Assembly: GCA_944323705.1 (NCBI GenBank)
Contig: CALUTM010000014.1
Location: forward strand, 1-39,336
Direction: 5' to 3'
Source: Candidatus Gastranaerophilales bacterium
Lineage (GTDB): Bacteria > Cyanobacteriota > Vampirovibrionia > Gastranaerophilales > Gastranaerophilaceae
DNA: 39,336 nt
The notes under the pieces were generated by a model that was given only the letters and a program-made list of their open reading frames with translations, had not been told where the DNA came from and did no database searches. The position numbers and the translations under genes are program-made. The first letter of the stretch is position 1. Every line of letters begins with the position of its first letter. Positions 25,402 through 33,065 of this stretch are shown piece by piece.

Positions 25402-25422
25402 TTTTTTTTACACTAGAGCGAT

Positions 25423-25689
25423 ATGAGAATAAATTACATTACACCGAATGTTTATTTTGGTGTGTCAAAAAACAAAATAGCTACATACGGAAATCAAGGT
25501 TATGCACAAAAGAGCCTGACAACGGCGGGTGCGTGGTTTGGTTTTGGGGTTGGACTTGATTTATTGTCTCGCAAATGCCGTTTTTCAAAATCGCCGTTTA
25601 AAAACTCTCTTGCAATAAACAGTATTTTGGCTCTGGGGGCGGGGATTTATACCTGGTGGAGCGAAAGTCAAAAAGTCAGCGGGGAATAA
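25423..25689 (+). CDS. Small hypothetical protein, possible membrane segment
   Basis: An 88-residue protein of unknown function. It opens MRINYITPNVYFGVSKN, then has AGAWFGFGVGLDLLSRKC and a second hydrophobic stretch NSLAINSILALGAGIYTWW near the C-terminus. It may be a small membrane-associated protein. TACACT at 25409-25414 ends 8 nt before the ATG, so it could have its own very short-leader promoter right after the tRNA T-run. Its last 14 nt overlap the convergent gene. Coding status is moderately supported by frame length and composition. Confidence 0.5.
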   Translation: MRINYITPNVYFGVSKNKIATYGNQGYAQKSLTTAGAWFGFGVGLDLLSRKCRFSKSPFKNSLAINSILALGAGIYTWWSESQKVSGE

Positions 25690-25981
25690 CATAGCCCCAA
25701 AACGGCTTTGTGCAATCTTCCATCAGACAGAGGTATGTGATTTTTATTTTTTTCTGCCCTTTTATTTTTATATACCCTACACCGTACGCAACGGATGATA
25801 TAAATTTGTCTCCGATTTTCTGTTCATATTTGTCAATATGTTCTTTTTTAGAAATAACTTTGACTTCTTTTTTGTATTCTTTTGTATACAAATCATTAAG
25901 GTATTCAGTGCAGACGGTGTCTTTAGCCTGAACCGCTTGAGCAAACAGAATAATTATTAATAAGTATAACAATCTCTTCAT
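25676..25981 (-). CDS. Small exported protein of unknown function
   Basis: A 101-residue protein with a clear signal peptide (KRLLYLLIIILFAQAVQA, cleavage before KDTVC). The mature part is lysine-rich with cysteines in DTVCTEYL and YLCLMEDCTKPFWG, and beta-rich sequence. No domain is recognised. TGT TATTAT lies 6 nt before the ATG with no ribosome-binding site, so the mRNA is probably leaderless. It diverges from thrS. Confidence 0.6.
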   Translation of the reverse strand: MKRLLYLLIIILFAQAVQAKDTVCTEYLNDLYTKEYKKEVKVISKKEHIDKYEQKIGDKFISSVAYGVGYIKIKGQKKIKITYLCLMEDCTKPFWGYVIPR

Positions 25982-26003
25982 AAAATAATAATAACATAAA
26001 CCT

Positions 26004-26033
26004 TTTTTGTGCTACACTGTTTTAGTACAAAAA
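26004..26033. promoter_or_regulatory. 11-bp inverted repeat upstream of thrS
   Basis: TTTTTGTGCTA and TAGTACAAAAA pair with one G-T mismatch around CACTGTTT. The element lies in the 153-bp gap between the divergent small exported protein gene and thrS. It may be an operator serving either promoter, or a leader hairpin of thrS. Confidence 0.35.
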
Positions 26034-26039
26034 GTTAGG

Positions 26040-26059
26040 GGGGTCCACCCCAGGGGTGG
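26040..26059. promoter_or_regulatory. GC-rich alternative hairpins in the thrS leader
   Basis: GGGTCCACCC can pair as GGG/CCC, while CCACC/GGTGG uses the same cytosines in a competing hairpin. This is a GC-rich island in AT-rich surroundings, 75 bp before thrS. No T-box sequence is visible. A leader switch is possible but unproven. Confidence 0.3.
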
Positions 26060-26134
26060 GTAAATATAAGGGATGAACGTTATCATTTCGGGCAATATTT
26101 ATCTAAATAACCCAAAAGGACAGAAAGAGAAAAA

Positions 26135-27907
26135 ATGGAAAAGAACAACGAAACATTGCATGTATTAAGACATTCATGCTCACACATCATGGCACAGGCC
26201 GTACAGAAGCTGTTTCCGCAAGCAAAGTTGGCTATAGGACCGGCAACCGATACGGGATTTTATTATGATTTTGATTTAACCGACGGACATGCTTTTACAC
26301 AGGATGATTTGGTTAAAATCGAAGAAGAGATGAAAAATATTATCAAACAGAATTTGACGTTTGAAAAATACGTTATTCCTGATGTGGACAAACAGATTGA
26401 GGAGTTTAAAGCTGAAGGTGAAATTTACAAAGCCGAATTGTTGGAAGAACACAGAAATGACAATCCGACTTTGTATTTGACGAAAGACAAAGACGGTAAT
26501 GTTTTGTTTAATGACCTTTGTGCGGGTCCGCACATTCCGAATACTTCGTACATAAAAGGGAATGCGATAAAGCTGCTTAAGGTTGCGGGTGCATACTGGC
26601 GTGGAAATGAAAAAAATAAAATGCTCCAGAGAATTTATGCAACCGTATATTGGAATAAAGAGGATCTGCAAGCTTATTTGACATTTATTGAAGAAGCCGA
26701 AAAACGTGACCACAGAAAGCTTGGTACACAACTTGACCTTTTCTCGGTAAGGGAAGAAATCGGTTCAGGTTTTGTCTTGTGGCATCCGAATTTGGCGACT
26801 GTTCGCGAAGAAATCGAGAATTACTGGAGAAGCGAACACCGCAAACGCGGTTATGTAATTGTTAATACGCCGCAGATTGCAAAGTCAAAACTATGGGAAA
26901 TTTCGGGTCACATGGACCATTACAAAGAAAATATGTTCTTTATACAAAAGGATGAGGACTCAGAGGAGCAGTATGTGGTTAAACCAATGAATTGTCCTTT
27001 CCATATTCTTATCTATCAGGCGAACAGACATTCATACCGTTCTTTACCGCTTAGGATGGCAGAGTTGGGAACCGTATACAGAAAAGAAAAATCCGGTGCT
27101 CTTGCAGGGTTAACCCGTGTACAAGGATTTACGCAGGATGATGCTCATATTTTCTGTACACCTGAACAGTTAGTTGATGAAATTAATGAAATAATTGATT
27201 TTGTTGCTGATACTATGGCTATCTTTAATATGAGTTTTGAGGTAGAACTCTCAACCCGTCCCGAAAGCTTTGTCGGAGAAATTGAAAATTGGGACAGAGC
27301 GGAAGCAGGGCTTAAAGAGGCTATGGAAAGACGCGGTATGAAATATGAAATTAATGAAGGCGATGGTGCTTTTTACGGTCCTAAGATAGATTTCAAGGTA
27401 AAAGACGCTCTGGGAAGAACATGGCAGTGTGCTACAATTCAGCTTGATTTTAATCTTCCCGAAAGATTTGATATTAAATATCAGGATAGAGACGGCAGTA
27501 TGAAAACTCCCGTTATGTTGCACAGAGTTATTTTTGGTTCAATGGAAAGATTTCACGGAATTCTTATTGAGCATTACGCAGGGGCATTCCCGACTTGGCT
27601 TGCTCCGACACAGGTTGCAATCGTACCTATTTCCAACGAAAAACATGCTGATTTTGCGGAAGAGGTTTACAAAAAAATGCGTAATGCGGGAATCAGAGTG
27701 AAGTTGGATGACCGCTCCGAATCAATGAATTATAAAATAAGAGAATCATTACAGGACAAAAAGATTCCTTACGTTTGTGTAATTGGGGATAAAGAAATCG
27801 AAGCAAATGCTGTTGCCATAAGAAAACGCGGTGTCGGACAGGTCGGAACTATTGCTGTTGATGAATTTATTACTCAAATTGAGGATGAAATTAAAAACAG
27901 AGTATAG
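26135..27907 (+). CDS. thrS: Threonyl-tRNA synthetase lacking the TGS domain
   Basis: ThrRS charges tRNA(Thr) and edits mischarged Ser-tRNA(Thr). The 590-residue protein begins directly with the editing domain, whose zinc-like pocket residues His13, His17, Cys129 and His133 are all present. The class II catalytic core follows, with MNCPFHILIYQ, RVQGFTQDDAHIFC and DGAFYGPKIDFKVKDALGR. The C-terminal anticodon domain starts near LAPTQVAIVPI (about residue 490). The N-terminal TGS domain of about 60 residues is missing, as in some bacterial lineages. The upstream ribosome-binding site is weak (AGGACAG). Confidence 0.96.
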   Translation: MEKNNETLHVLRHSCSHIMAQAVQKLFPQAKLAIGPATDTGFYYDFDLTDGHAFTQDDLVKIEEEMKNIIKQNLTFEKYVIPDVDKQIEEFKAEGEIYKAELLEEHRNDNPTLYLTKDKDGNVLFNDLCAGPHIPNTSYIKGNAIKLLKVAGAYWRGNEKNKMLQRIYATVYWNKEDLQAYLTFIEEAEKRDHRKLGTQLDLFSVREEIGSGFVLWHPNLATVREEIENYWRSEHRKRGYVIVNTPQIAKSKLWEISGHMDHYKENMFFIQKDEDSEEQYVVKPMNCPFHILIYQANRHSYRSLPLRMAELGTVYRKEKSGALAGLTRVQGFTQDDAHIFCTPEQLVDEINEIIDFVADTMAIFNMSFEVELSTRPESFVGEIENWDRAEAGLKEAMERRGMKYEINEGDGAFYGPKIDFKVKDALGRTWQCATIQLDFNLPERFDIKYQDRDGSMKTPVMLHRVIFGSMERFHGILIEHYAGAFPTWLAPTQVAIVPISNEKHADFAEEVYKKMRNAGIRVKLDDRSESMNYKIRESLQDKKIPYVCVIGDKEIEANAVAIRKRGVGQVGTIAVDEFITQIEDEIKNRV

Positions 27908-27928
27908 ATTTCCGTATTATTTATTTGA

Positions 27929-27958
27929 AAGGACCGAAACCGACAGGTTTCGGTCCTT
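27929..27958. terminator. Strong terminator after thrS
   Basis: AAGGACCGAAACC and GGTTTCGGTCCTT form a perfect 13-bp stem with loop GACA, then CTTTA. It lies between convergent thrS and the ABC-ATPase gene and can act on both. Confidence 0.8.
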
Positions 27959-27979
27959 CTTTACGGTGTTTTTATAAAG

Positions 27980-28927
27980 TTATTTTATTAAACATGCAGA
28001 GAAATGGTATATTGCTTTTTCTTTAAGAGCGGGTTCTTTTGCATCACATATACCGGGTTGAAAAAATTCGCATCTCGGATGGAACTTGCATCCGGGTATA
28101 ATTTCCTGAAGGTTTGGAGGAGCCCCTTCTATTGTTTTCAATTTGAGGGCCGGATTTTTGGATGGCAGAGAATTCAATAAGGCAACGGAATACGGGTGCA
28201 ATGGGTTTTTAAAAAACTCTTCAGATGGAGCTTCTTCTACAACATGTCCTGCATACATTACGGAAACATAGTCGGCATAATTACTTACTAATGCTAAATC
28301 GTGAGAGATGAGGAGTATTGTTGTCTTAAATTCCTTTTTTATCTCGTCGATTAAGTCCATAATTTGTTTTTGGATAGTAACGTCAAGTGCTGTTGTTGGC
28401 TCGTCCGCAATAATCAGTTCCGCATTACAGGCAAGTGCCATGGCTATAATGATTCTCTGCTTCATGCCTCCCGAAAATTCATGCGGATAAAAGTTCAGCT
28501 TGTTATCAATATCGGAAATCTTAACCAGATCCATGACTTCTTTTGCTTTGCGAAGTGCCTGTCTTTCGCTGACTTTGCTGTGGGCTCGTATTGCTTCAAT
28601 AAGTTGGTTACCGACGGTATACAAAGGATTTAGAGAAGTCATGGGGTCTTGGGGAATAAGAGCGATATTGTTTCCCCTTAAATTACGCATCCGGTTCTCT
28701 TTATATTCCAATAAATTTTCACCCTTAAAATAAATTTCACCGCTTTTTATTACGGCAGATTTCGGCAGAAGCCGCATGACTGACGTTGCTGTCATTGTTT
28801 TGCCGCACCCCGACTCACCTACGAGGGCATGCATTATACCCTGTTTTAAAGACAGGTTTACATTATAAAGAGCCTGATACCTGTCAAAAAACAAATTAAG
28901 ATTTTTTATCTCTAAAATATTTTCCAT
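27980..28927 (-). CDS. Oligo/dipeptide ABC transporter ATP-binding protein (OppD/DppD type)
   Basis: The ATPase of a peptide-type importer. The 315-residue protein has Walker A GESGCGKT (about residues 38-45), the Q-loop [12 protein letters not shown], signature FSGGMKQR, Walker B LIIADEPT, and the switch histidine in LLISHDLA. The C-terminal oligopeptide-transporter extension has the cysteine motif [15 protein letters not shown], which is usual for OppD/DppD and binds a 4Fe-4S cluster in some members. Permease, binding-protein and OppF-type genes are not adjacent. TACAAT ends 6 nt before the ATG with no ribosome-binding site, again a leaderless arrangement. Confidence 0.9.
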   Translation of the reverse strand: MENILEIKNLNLFFDRYQALYNVNLSLKQGIMHALVGESGCGKTMTATSVMRLLPKSAVIKSGEIYFKGENLLEYKENRMRNLRGNNIALIPQDPMTSLNPLYTVGNQLIEAIRAHSKVSERQALRKAKEVMDLVKISDIDNKLNFYPHEFSGGMKQRIIIAMALACNAELIIADEPTTALDVTIQKQIMDLIDEIKKEFKTTILLISHDLALVSNYADYVSVMYAGHVVEEAPSEEFFKNPLHPYSVALLNSLPSKNPALKLKTIEGAPPNLQEIIPGCKFHPRCEFFQPGICDAKEPALKEKAIYHFSACLIK

Positions 28928-28975
28928 AGAATAATTGTAAACCCTCGTATGTAAAAATGGAATAAGTAAATAAGA

Positions 28976-29617
28976 TTAATACAAGTTCTTGATTGCTTGC
29001 TTGTAATCTTGATGTCCGAATACATAACTCCCCGCAACGAGAGAATTTGCTCCCAATGACGTACAGATTTTTGCCGTAATATTATTTATCCCTCCGTCAA
29101 CCTGAATTATTAAATTATCGGGGGCATTTGCTTTTATTACCGGGATTTTCATTGCACATTCGTGCATAAATTCTTGCCCGCCAAAACCCGGCTCTACGGT
29201 CATTATGAGTACTAAATCCACTTTATCGAGAAACGGAATTATTTCTCTTACGTCAGTTTTGGGTTTAACAGAAATCCCCGCAAGTTTTCCGCAGTCTTTT
29301 ATAAGGGAAATAACGTCCCCAACCCTGTCCGCACAAGCCTCATAGTGAAATGTTATAATATCCGAACCCGCTTGGGCGAAGGGCTTGATATAATCCTGCG
29401 GATTTTCAATCATCAGGTGAGTGTCCAAGATGAGTTTTGTAACTTTTCGCAATGATTTAACAACGGGAACTCCTATTGTTATATTGGGTACAAAGTGTCC
29501 GTCCATTACATCAATGTGAACCCATGCTGCTCCCGCTTCTTCTATTGCGTTTATCTCACGTTCAAGATTGGCAAAGTCTGCGGATAATATCGAAGGTGAA
29601 ATGATTGTTTTGTTCAT
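28976..29617 (-). CDS. rpe: Ribulose-phosphate 3-epimerase
   Basis: Rpe interconverts ribulose-5-phosphate and xylulose-5-phosphate in the pentose phosphate pathway. The start at MNKTIISPSILSADFANLE gives 213 residues, normal for the family. Metal and catalytic motifs are VHIDVMDGHFVPNIT, DTHLMIENP, TFHYEA, VLIMTVEPGFGGQ and QVDGGIN. An in-frame upstream ATG would add an unrelated hydrophobic stretch. TGT TAAAAT lies 7 nt before the chosen ATG, pointing to leaderless expression. It diverges from the gene at 29673. Confidence 0.95.
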   Translation of the reverse strand: MNKTIISPSILSADFANLEREINAIEEAGAAWVHIDVMDGHFVPNITIGVPVVKSLRKVTKLILDTHLMIENPQDYIKPFAQAGSDIITFHYEACADRVGDVISLIKDCGKLAGISVKPKTDVREIIPFLDKVDLVLIMTVEPGFGGQEFMHECAMKIPVIKANAPDNLIIQVDGGINNITAKICTSLGANSLVAGSYVFGHQDYKQAIKNLY

Positions 29618-29637
29618 AATTTTTATTTTAACACATA

Positions 29638-29666
29638 TTGTTATTTTACAAAACTTGTCATATAAT
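29638..29666 (+). promoter_or_regulatory. Promoter (TTGTTA, 17 bp, TATAAT) of the 116-residue protein gene
   Basis: Both hexamers are recognisable with the ideal 17-bp spacing. TATAAT ends 6 nt before the ATG with no ribosome-binding site, so transcription would begin at the start codon. Confidence 0.6.
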
Positions 29667-29672
29667 TGAATC

Positions 29673-30023
29673 ATGGCGGATGTAACAGCACTAAAAGATT
29701 ATTTAAAGAAAATACAAAAAATTATTAGTTATAATGCTGATATTTCTTTCGGCAACACAAGACTGATAAAAAAAAGCAAGATTGATGATATATTATGCTG
29801 TGTATTTGCTTCTATGCCTGATTTGTATAAAAAATATTTAAAAGCGGATTATGATAAAAGATTTTCATCCATAAATACTTTTAGGATGTTAGATATAGAA
29901 TTAAAACATAAGTTTTTTCTTAATCAGAATATGTACAGTATTAATTTGAACAAATGCAATAAGCTGATTAACGCGGTTTTCAACAGTATTGACAATGATA
30001 TTAAAAAAATGGAAGAACTTTAG
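29673..30023 (+). CDS. Hypothetical protein, 116 residues
   Basis: I do not recognise this family. The protein is lysine-rich and predicted mostly helical, with segments ADVTALKDYLKKIQKIISY, KIDDILCCVFASMPDLYKKY and NKLINAVFNSIDNDIKKMEE. There is no signal peptide or membrane segment. A well-formed promoter at leaderless distance supports it being real. It diverges from rpe and precedes the coiled-coil protein gene, which has its own promoter. Confidence 0.6.
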   Translation: MADVTALKDYLKKIQKIISYNADISFGNTRLIKKSKIDDILCCVFASMPDLYKKYLKADYDKRFSSINTFRMLDIELKHKFFLNQNMYSINLNKCNKLINAVFNSIDNDIKKMEEL

Positions 30024-30062
30024 ACAATTCTTATTTAAAAACAAAACTTTTATACCCCATCG

Positions 30063-30092
30063 TTGACTTTTAATTGTTACTTGTTGTACAAT
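30063..30092 (+). promoter_or_regulatory. Promoter (TTGACT, 18 bp, TACAAT) of the coiled-coil protein gene
   Basis: Near-consensus hexamers with 18-bp spacing. The start of transcription near 30099 gives a 28-nt leader with GGAG 6 nt before the ATG at 30127, which fixes that start over upstream in-frame ATGs. Confidence 0.55.
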
Positions 30093-30126
30093 CTTGTTAA
30101 CTATCATACGTAATATGGAGCAAAAT

Positions 30127-30726
30127 ATGAATTCACAACAAGATGTTATATACGGTTTAATGAACGAACTTGAAGATGCCTTAGATAACAAAGGGTTTCC
30201 GTTTCTAGGGTATTCAATTGTAAAGAAAGATACTGTTACTAACATTCTTGATAAATTATATGCGGCTCTTCCTGATGAGATTAAGGAAGCAAGAGCGTTA
30301 TTGAGACGCAAAGATGAGCTTCAGTATGAATCTCAACAGAGAGCGGAAAAAATTATTGCGGATGCTCAGGCTGAGGCTAACAGATTGCTTAGCGAATCGG
30401 ATTTGTTAAGAGCTGTTCAAAGAGAAGCCGAAAAAATTAAAGAACAGGTTATAACTGATTGTGAAGATATTAAGCACAAGGCTCTTAATGAAGCCGAGAG
30501 TTTAAGAATACAGGCTTCTGATGAGGCGGCAAGAACTAAAGACGGGGCAACTGTTTACGCAGAACAAGTTCTGGTTAGCCTTGAACAAAATTTGGCACAA
30601 TTACAGGAAATTGTTAAAAACGGACAACTGCAGTTGGAAAAAAGAAGAGCAGAATCCGAAGAAGAAATGAGCAGCCTTTACCTCAATCAGCGTCGTGAAT
30701 TTGCTCAAGATTTTAAAATGCAATAA
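30127..30726 (+). CDS. DivIVA/SepIVA-like coiled-coil protein
   Basis: A 199-residue protein. The short N-terminal region (IYGLMNELEDALDNKGFPFL) is followed by DTVTNILDKLYAALPDEIKE, then alanine/glutamate-rich coiled coil to the end (about residues 60-199). This order resembles the DivIVA-like proteins of Gram-positive bacteria exemplified by mycobacterial SepIVA, often annotated as ATP synthase subunit B-like. Those proteins act in septation or cell-envelope organisation. Resemblance is by pattern only; a different coiled-coil role is possible. No membrane anchor is present, so it is not a true F0 subunit b. Four tandem hairpin repeats follow its stop. Confidence 0.6.
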   Translation: MNSQQDVIYGLMNELEDALDNKGFPFLGYSIVKKDTVTNILDKLYAALPDEIKEARALLRRKDELQYESQQRAEKIIADAQAEANRLLSESDLLRAVQREAEKIKEQVITDCEDIKHKALNEAESLRIQASDEAARTKDGATVYAEQVLVSLEQNLAQLQEIVKNGQLQLEKRRAESEEEMSSLYLNQRREFAQDFKMQ

Positions 30727-30754
30727 ATTTGTGTTAACCTAACTTTTTGTAATC

Positions 30755-30963
30755 AAGCGGAGTAGTTTGAAGTAGAACCTCCGAGTTCTATTTACCTTTT
30801 TTTAACAAGCGGAGTAGTTGGGCATAAAAGCTACATGTTTTATTTTCCCCCTTTTTTTCAACATGCGGAGTAGTTGGGCATAAAAGCTACATGTTTTATT
30901 TTCCCCCTTTTTTCAACAAGCGGAGTAGTTTGGCGTAAAACCTCCAGAGTCTATTTACCCCCT
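30755..30963 (+). repeat. Four-unit tandem hairpin array (52-56 bp period)
   Basis: Units begin with GCGGAGTAGTT at 30757, 30809, 30865 and 30920 and end in TTTTATTTTCCCCC or similar plus a T-run. Unit 1 reads TAGAAC...GTTCTA where units 2 and 3 read TAAAA...TTTTA. Unit 1 also lacks both the GGG and the CCCCC found in the others, so pairing arms vary together. The T-runs suggest serial weak terminators between two convergent genes. The last unit runs into the stop codon of the next gene. A stray copy lies at 621-665. It is not a CRISPR. Confidence 0.75.
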
Positions 30964-31159
30964 AGCCGCGTCTTACAACTGTGGCAATTAATTCGCCATA
31001 GCTGTTAAAACATCCGTTGGTTTCTTTTATCTCGTACGTAACCTCGCTGTCCTCAGCCTTTTCATTTTTTGCAAAAGCTTCAGCAGCTTCCAAGTCCTTA
31101 AATTCACCTGCCATGTCAGGCTCAAAATATGAAGGTTTATCAATATAAACTTGATACAT
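30962..31159 (-). CDS. Small hypothetical protein, 65 residues
   Basis: An acidic 65-residue protein (MYQVYIDKPSYFEPDMAGEF, then DLEAAEAFAKNEKAEDSEVT and ELIATVVRRG). The sequence suggests a small alpha/beta domain with a helix over a sheet. The family is not recognised. An excellent AAAGGAGA lies 7 nt before the ATG, which supports translation. It follows the PilB-like gene by 19 bp on the same strand and is probably co-transcribed. Its stop codon lies inside the last unit of the tandem hairpin array. Confidence 0.7.
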   Translation of the reverse strand: MYQVYIDKPSYFEPDMAGEFKDLEAAEAFAKNEKAEDSEVTYEIKETNGCFNSYGELIATVVRRG

Positions 31160-31178
31160 AATATTTCTCCTTTTTGTC

Positions 31179-32567
31179 TTATCCGCCCAAGTATTTCTGT
31201 AAAGTTACTTTGTCAAAAACTTCTATACTATCTTTGGAATGAATAAATATCAGGCATGAAATGAGGGATTTGAATGATTGAAAATCTTCAAAAGCGAGTT
31301 TTTGTCTCAAATCCGTCATATTATTTGCCATAAATTCAGTCAAAACAATTTTATCGTTGTAATATAGTTCCGATAAAAATTCAAAAGCATCACGTGTTTT
31401 TACTCCCTCCAAATAGATTATGTCAGGGGATTGAAACTCAACATATCTGAGTGCTTTATCCATATTAAATCCGATATTCTCATTGAGTTCGCACTGATTA
31501 ACCCCTTTAAGTTCATATTTGGCAATGGATTCTATGGTCATAATATTTTTGCCTGATTTTGCCGCTTCCATGAGCAAAGAATAGATAATGTGTGTCTTAC
31601 CGCTCAGGGGAGAGCCGCAGACGAGAATTATTCCCGGATTATCAAGAGCATGGGTAATTATGCTTTTTTGTTTTTCGTCCGTAATAATTTTATCTAATTT
31701 TAACGGCGGTTTATAAATCTTTAGTGAAACTCTTTCACCCATAATCGTGGGGAAGGATGAGACCGAGGCAATGAGCATGGTATCTTCGACTTTAAAACAC
31801 AGTTTGCCGAGCTGTGGGATTTCACACACCGTAGCGTCAAGATTAGACAATGTTTTGAGCTTTGACACAAATGCGGAGTTAAGAATCGCGGGGATTGTTC
31901 CTTTGTCAAAAATCTCTCCGTTCTTTTTGAAAACAACTTTAAGCCCTTCTTCAACCTGTTCAAAGTTTAGTTCGTGTACATCTTCAATGATTGCCTGTTT
32001 TAGGATTGCACGAATTACATGCTGAATGTGTTCCTCTCCCGCTTCTTCCTTATGCAGTTCTTCGGTCCAGTCGAAGTCCTCATCTTCTGCAGGTATAAGT
32101 GTAATGCTGTCCACCGTATCCGCTACTTTATAATACTCATCAATCTTTTTAAGAATACTTGCTTCCGACGCAATTACCGGTTCTATGGAGCATTCAGCAG
32201 TTTCAATAATTTTATCAATGGCAAACAAATCCAAAGGATCAGCCATTGCAACCGTCAGAACATCCTCTATCTTAAAAAGCGGAATTATTCTGTATCTTCT
32301 TGCATCGGCGAAAGTCACGTATTTAAAGCATTTCTCGTCTGGTTCGTAATCCTCAAGATTCACGTATGGAATATGGAGTTTGCTTTCCAAAAACTTTAGA
32401 AGAGTATCTTCTCCCAATATTCCCGAATTAATCAATGCCTGTCCGATATTAATACTCTGTACATTAGCAAGCTCTTCTGCTTTTTCAAGCGTTTCATAAG
32501 AGACAATACCGTCTCTTACAAGCTCATATTTAAGTTTTTCTAAAGTTTTATTTGTTATTGTTTCCAT
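31179..32567 (-). CDS. Degenerate PilB/GspE-like ATPase with MshEN domain
   Basis: A 462-residue relative of type IV pilus/type II secretion assembly ATPases. The N-terminal half is an MshEN-type domain (IGQALINSGILGEDTLLKFL, then RYRIIPLFKIEDVLTVAMADP), which binds cyclic di-GMP in some members. The C-terminal ATPase half keeps a Walker A (GSPLSGKT, 318-325). Other motifs are eroded. The Asp box reads VHELNFEQ instead of SDIHIEP. The Walker B acidic motif reads PDIIYLEGVKTRD where GEIRD is usual. The histidine box is missing, and the four-cysteine zinc motif is absent. It is about 100 residues shorter than PilB and may be regulatory. Confidence 0.8.
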   Translation of the reverse strand: METITNKTLEKLKYELVRDGIVSYETLEKAEELANVQSINIGQALINSGILGEDTLLKFLESKLHIPYVNLEDYEPDEKCFKYVTFADARRYRIIPLFKIEDVLTVAMADPLDLFAIDKIIETAECSIEPVIASEASILKKIDEYYKVADTVDSITLIPAEDEDFDWTEELHKEEAGEEHIQHVIRAILKQAIIEDVHELNFEQVEEGLKVVFKKNGEIFDKGTIPAILNSAFVSKLKTLSNLDATVCEIPQLGKLCFKVEDTMLIASVSSFPTIMGERVSLKIYKPPLKLDKIITDEKQKSIITHALDNPGIILVCGSPLSGKTHIIYSLLMEAAKSGKNIMTIESIAKYELKGVNQCELNENIGFNMDKALRYVEFQSPDIIYLEGVKTRDAFEFLSELYYNDKIVLTEFMANNMTDLRQKLAFEDFQSFKSLISCLIFIHSKDSIEVFDKVTLQKYLGG

Positions 32568-32674
32568 GTTGTTCCTTTTTGGGAGTGACTCGCGGTTATG
32601 AATTGTTTTAGTGAACAGTGGCTATAAGTTTCTTTCATTGTACCTTGTTTACTTATATTATCTTTAATACCTCT

Positions 32675-32704
32675 AATCACTATTCACTAGTCACTAATCA
32701 CTAG
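32675..32704. repeat. TCACTA-rich dispersed repeat overlapping a stop codon
   Basis: Variants of ATTCACTAGTCACTAATCACTAG run through the last codons of the response regulator gene. CTATTCACTAGTCACT (32680-32695) is identical to 262-277. The repeat supplies the response regulator stop codon at 32694-32696. Confidence 0.55.
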
Positions 32705-33065
32705 CCCCCAAATATTCCTGCACTTTTTTTACAATATCATCCAGTTCAAACGGCTTTGTAATGTACTCGTTAACTCCCGTTTCTTCACCAATCATTTTAT
32801 CTTCAAGCTGAGAACGGGCGGTTACCATTATTATCGGAATATCTTTATATTTGCTGTCATACTTAAGGAGTCTGCTTATCTTATAACCGTTAATTTTAGG
32901 CATCATAACGTCAAGAATAATCAAATCGGGCATAATTTCTTTTGCCAATTTTAACCCGTCTTCCCCGTTATAAGCGGTATAACACACAAAGCCCGAAACT
33001 TCCAAAACGAACTTGAGGCTTTCAACGATGTCTTGTTCGTCATCTACTATAAGAATCTTTTTCAT
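32694..33065 (-). CDS. Single-domain response regulator (CheY-like)
   Basis: A 123-residue receiver with no output domain. Phosphorylation residues are all present: Asp8-Asp9, phospho-acceptor Asp52 (LIILDVMMP), Thr82 and Lys104 (TKPF). The ATG is fixed by AAGGAGA 6 nt upstream; an upstream in-frame TTG lies within that ribosome-binding site. The gene begins inside the end of the histidine kinase gene (26-nt overlap), so the kinase is its likely partner. With no DNA-binding domain it must act by protein contact. The PilB-like protein encoded 126 bp downstream is one candidate. Confidence 0.93.
   Translation of the reverse strand: MKKILIVDDEQDIVESLKFVLEVSGFVCYTAYNGEDGLKLAKEIMPDLIILDVMMPKINGYKISRLLKYDSKYKDIPIIMVTARSQLEDKMIGEETGVNEYITKPFELDDIVKKVQEYLGASD

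Noticed and set aside
25982-26134. T-box riboswitch before thrS
   Set aside because: The GGGGTGGG string loosely recalls the T-box antiterminator, but the conserved GGTGGNACCGCG sequence, the specifier stem and the terminator are absent.
30755-30963. Possible CRISPR array
   Set aside because: The units are similar along most of their length, with no conserved-repeat/unique-spacer pattern, and no cas genes are near.
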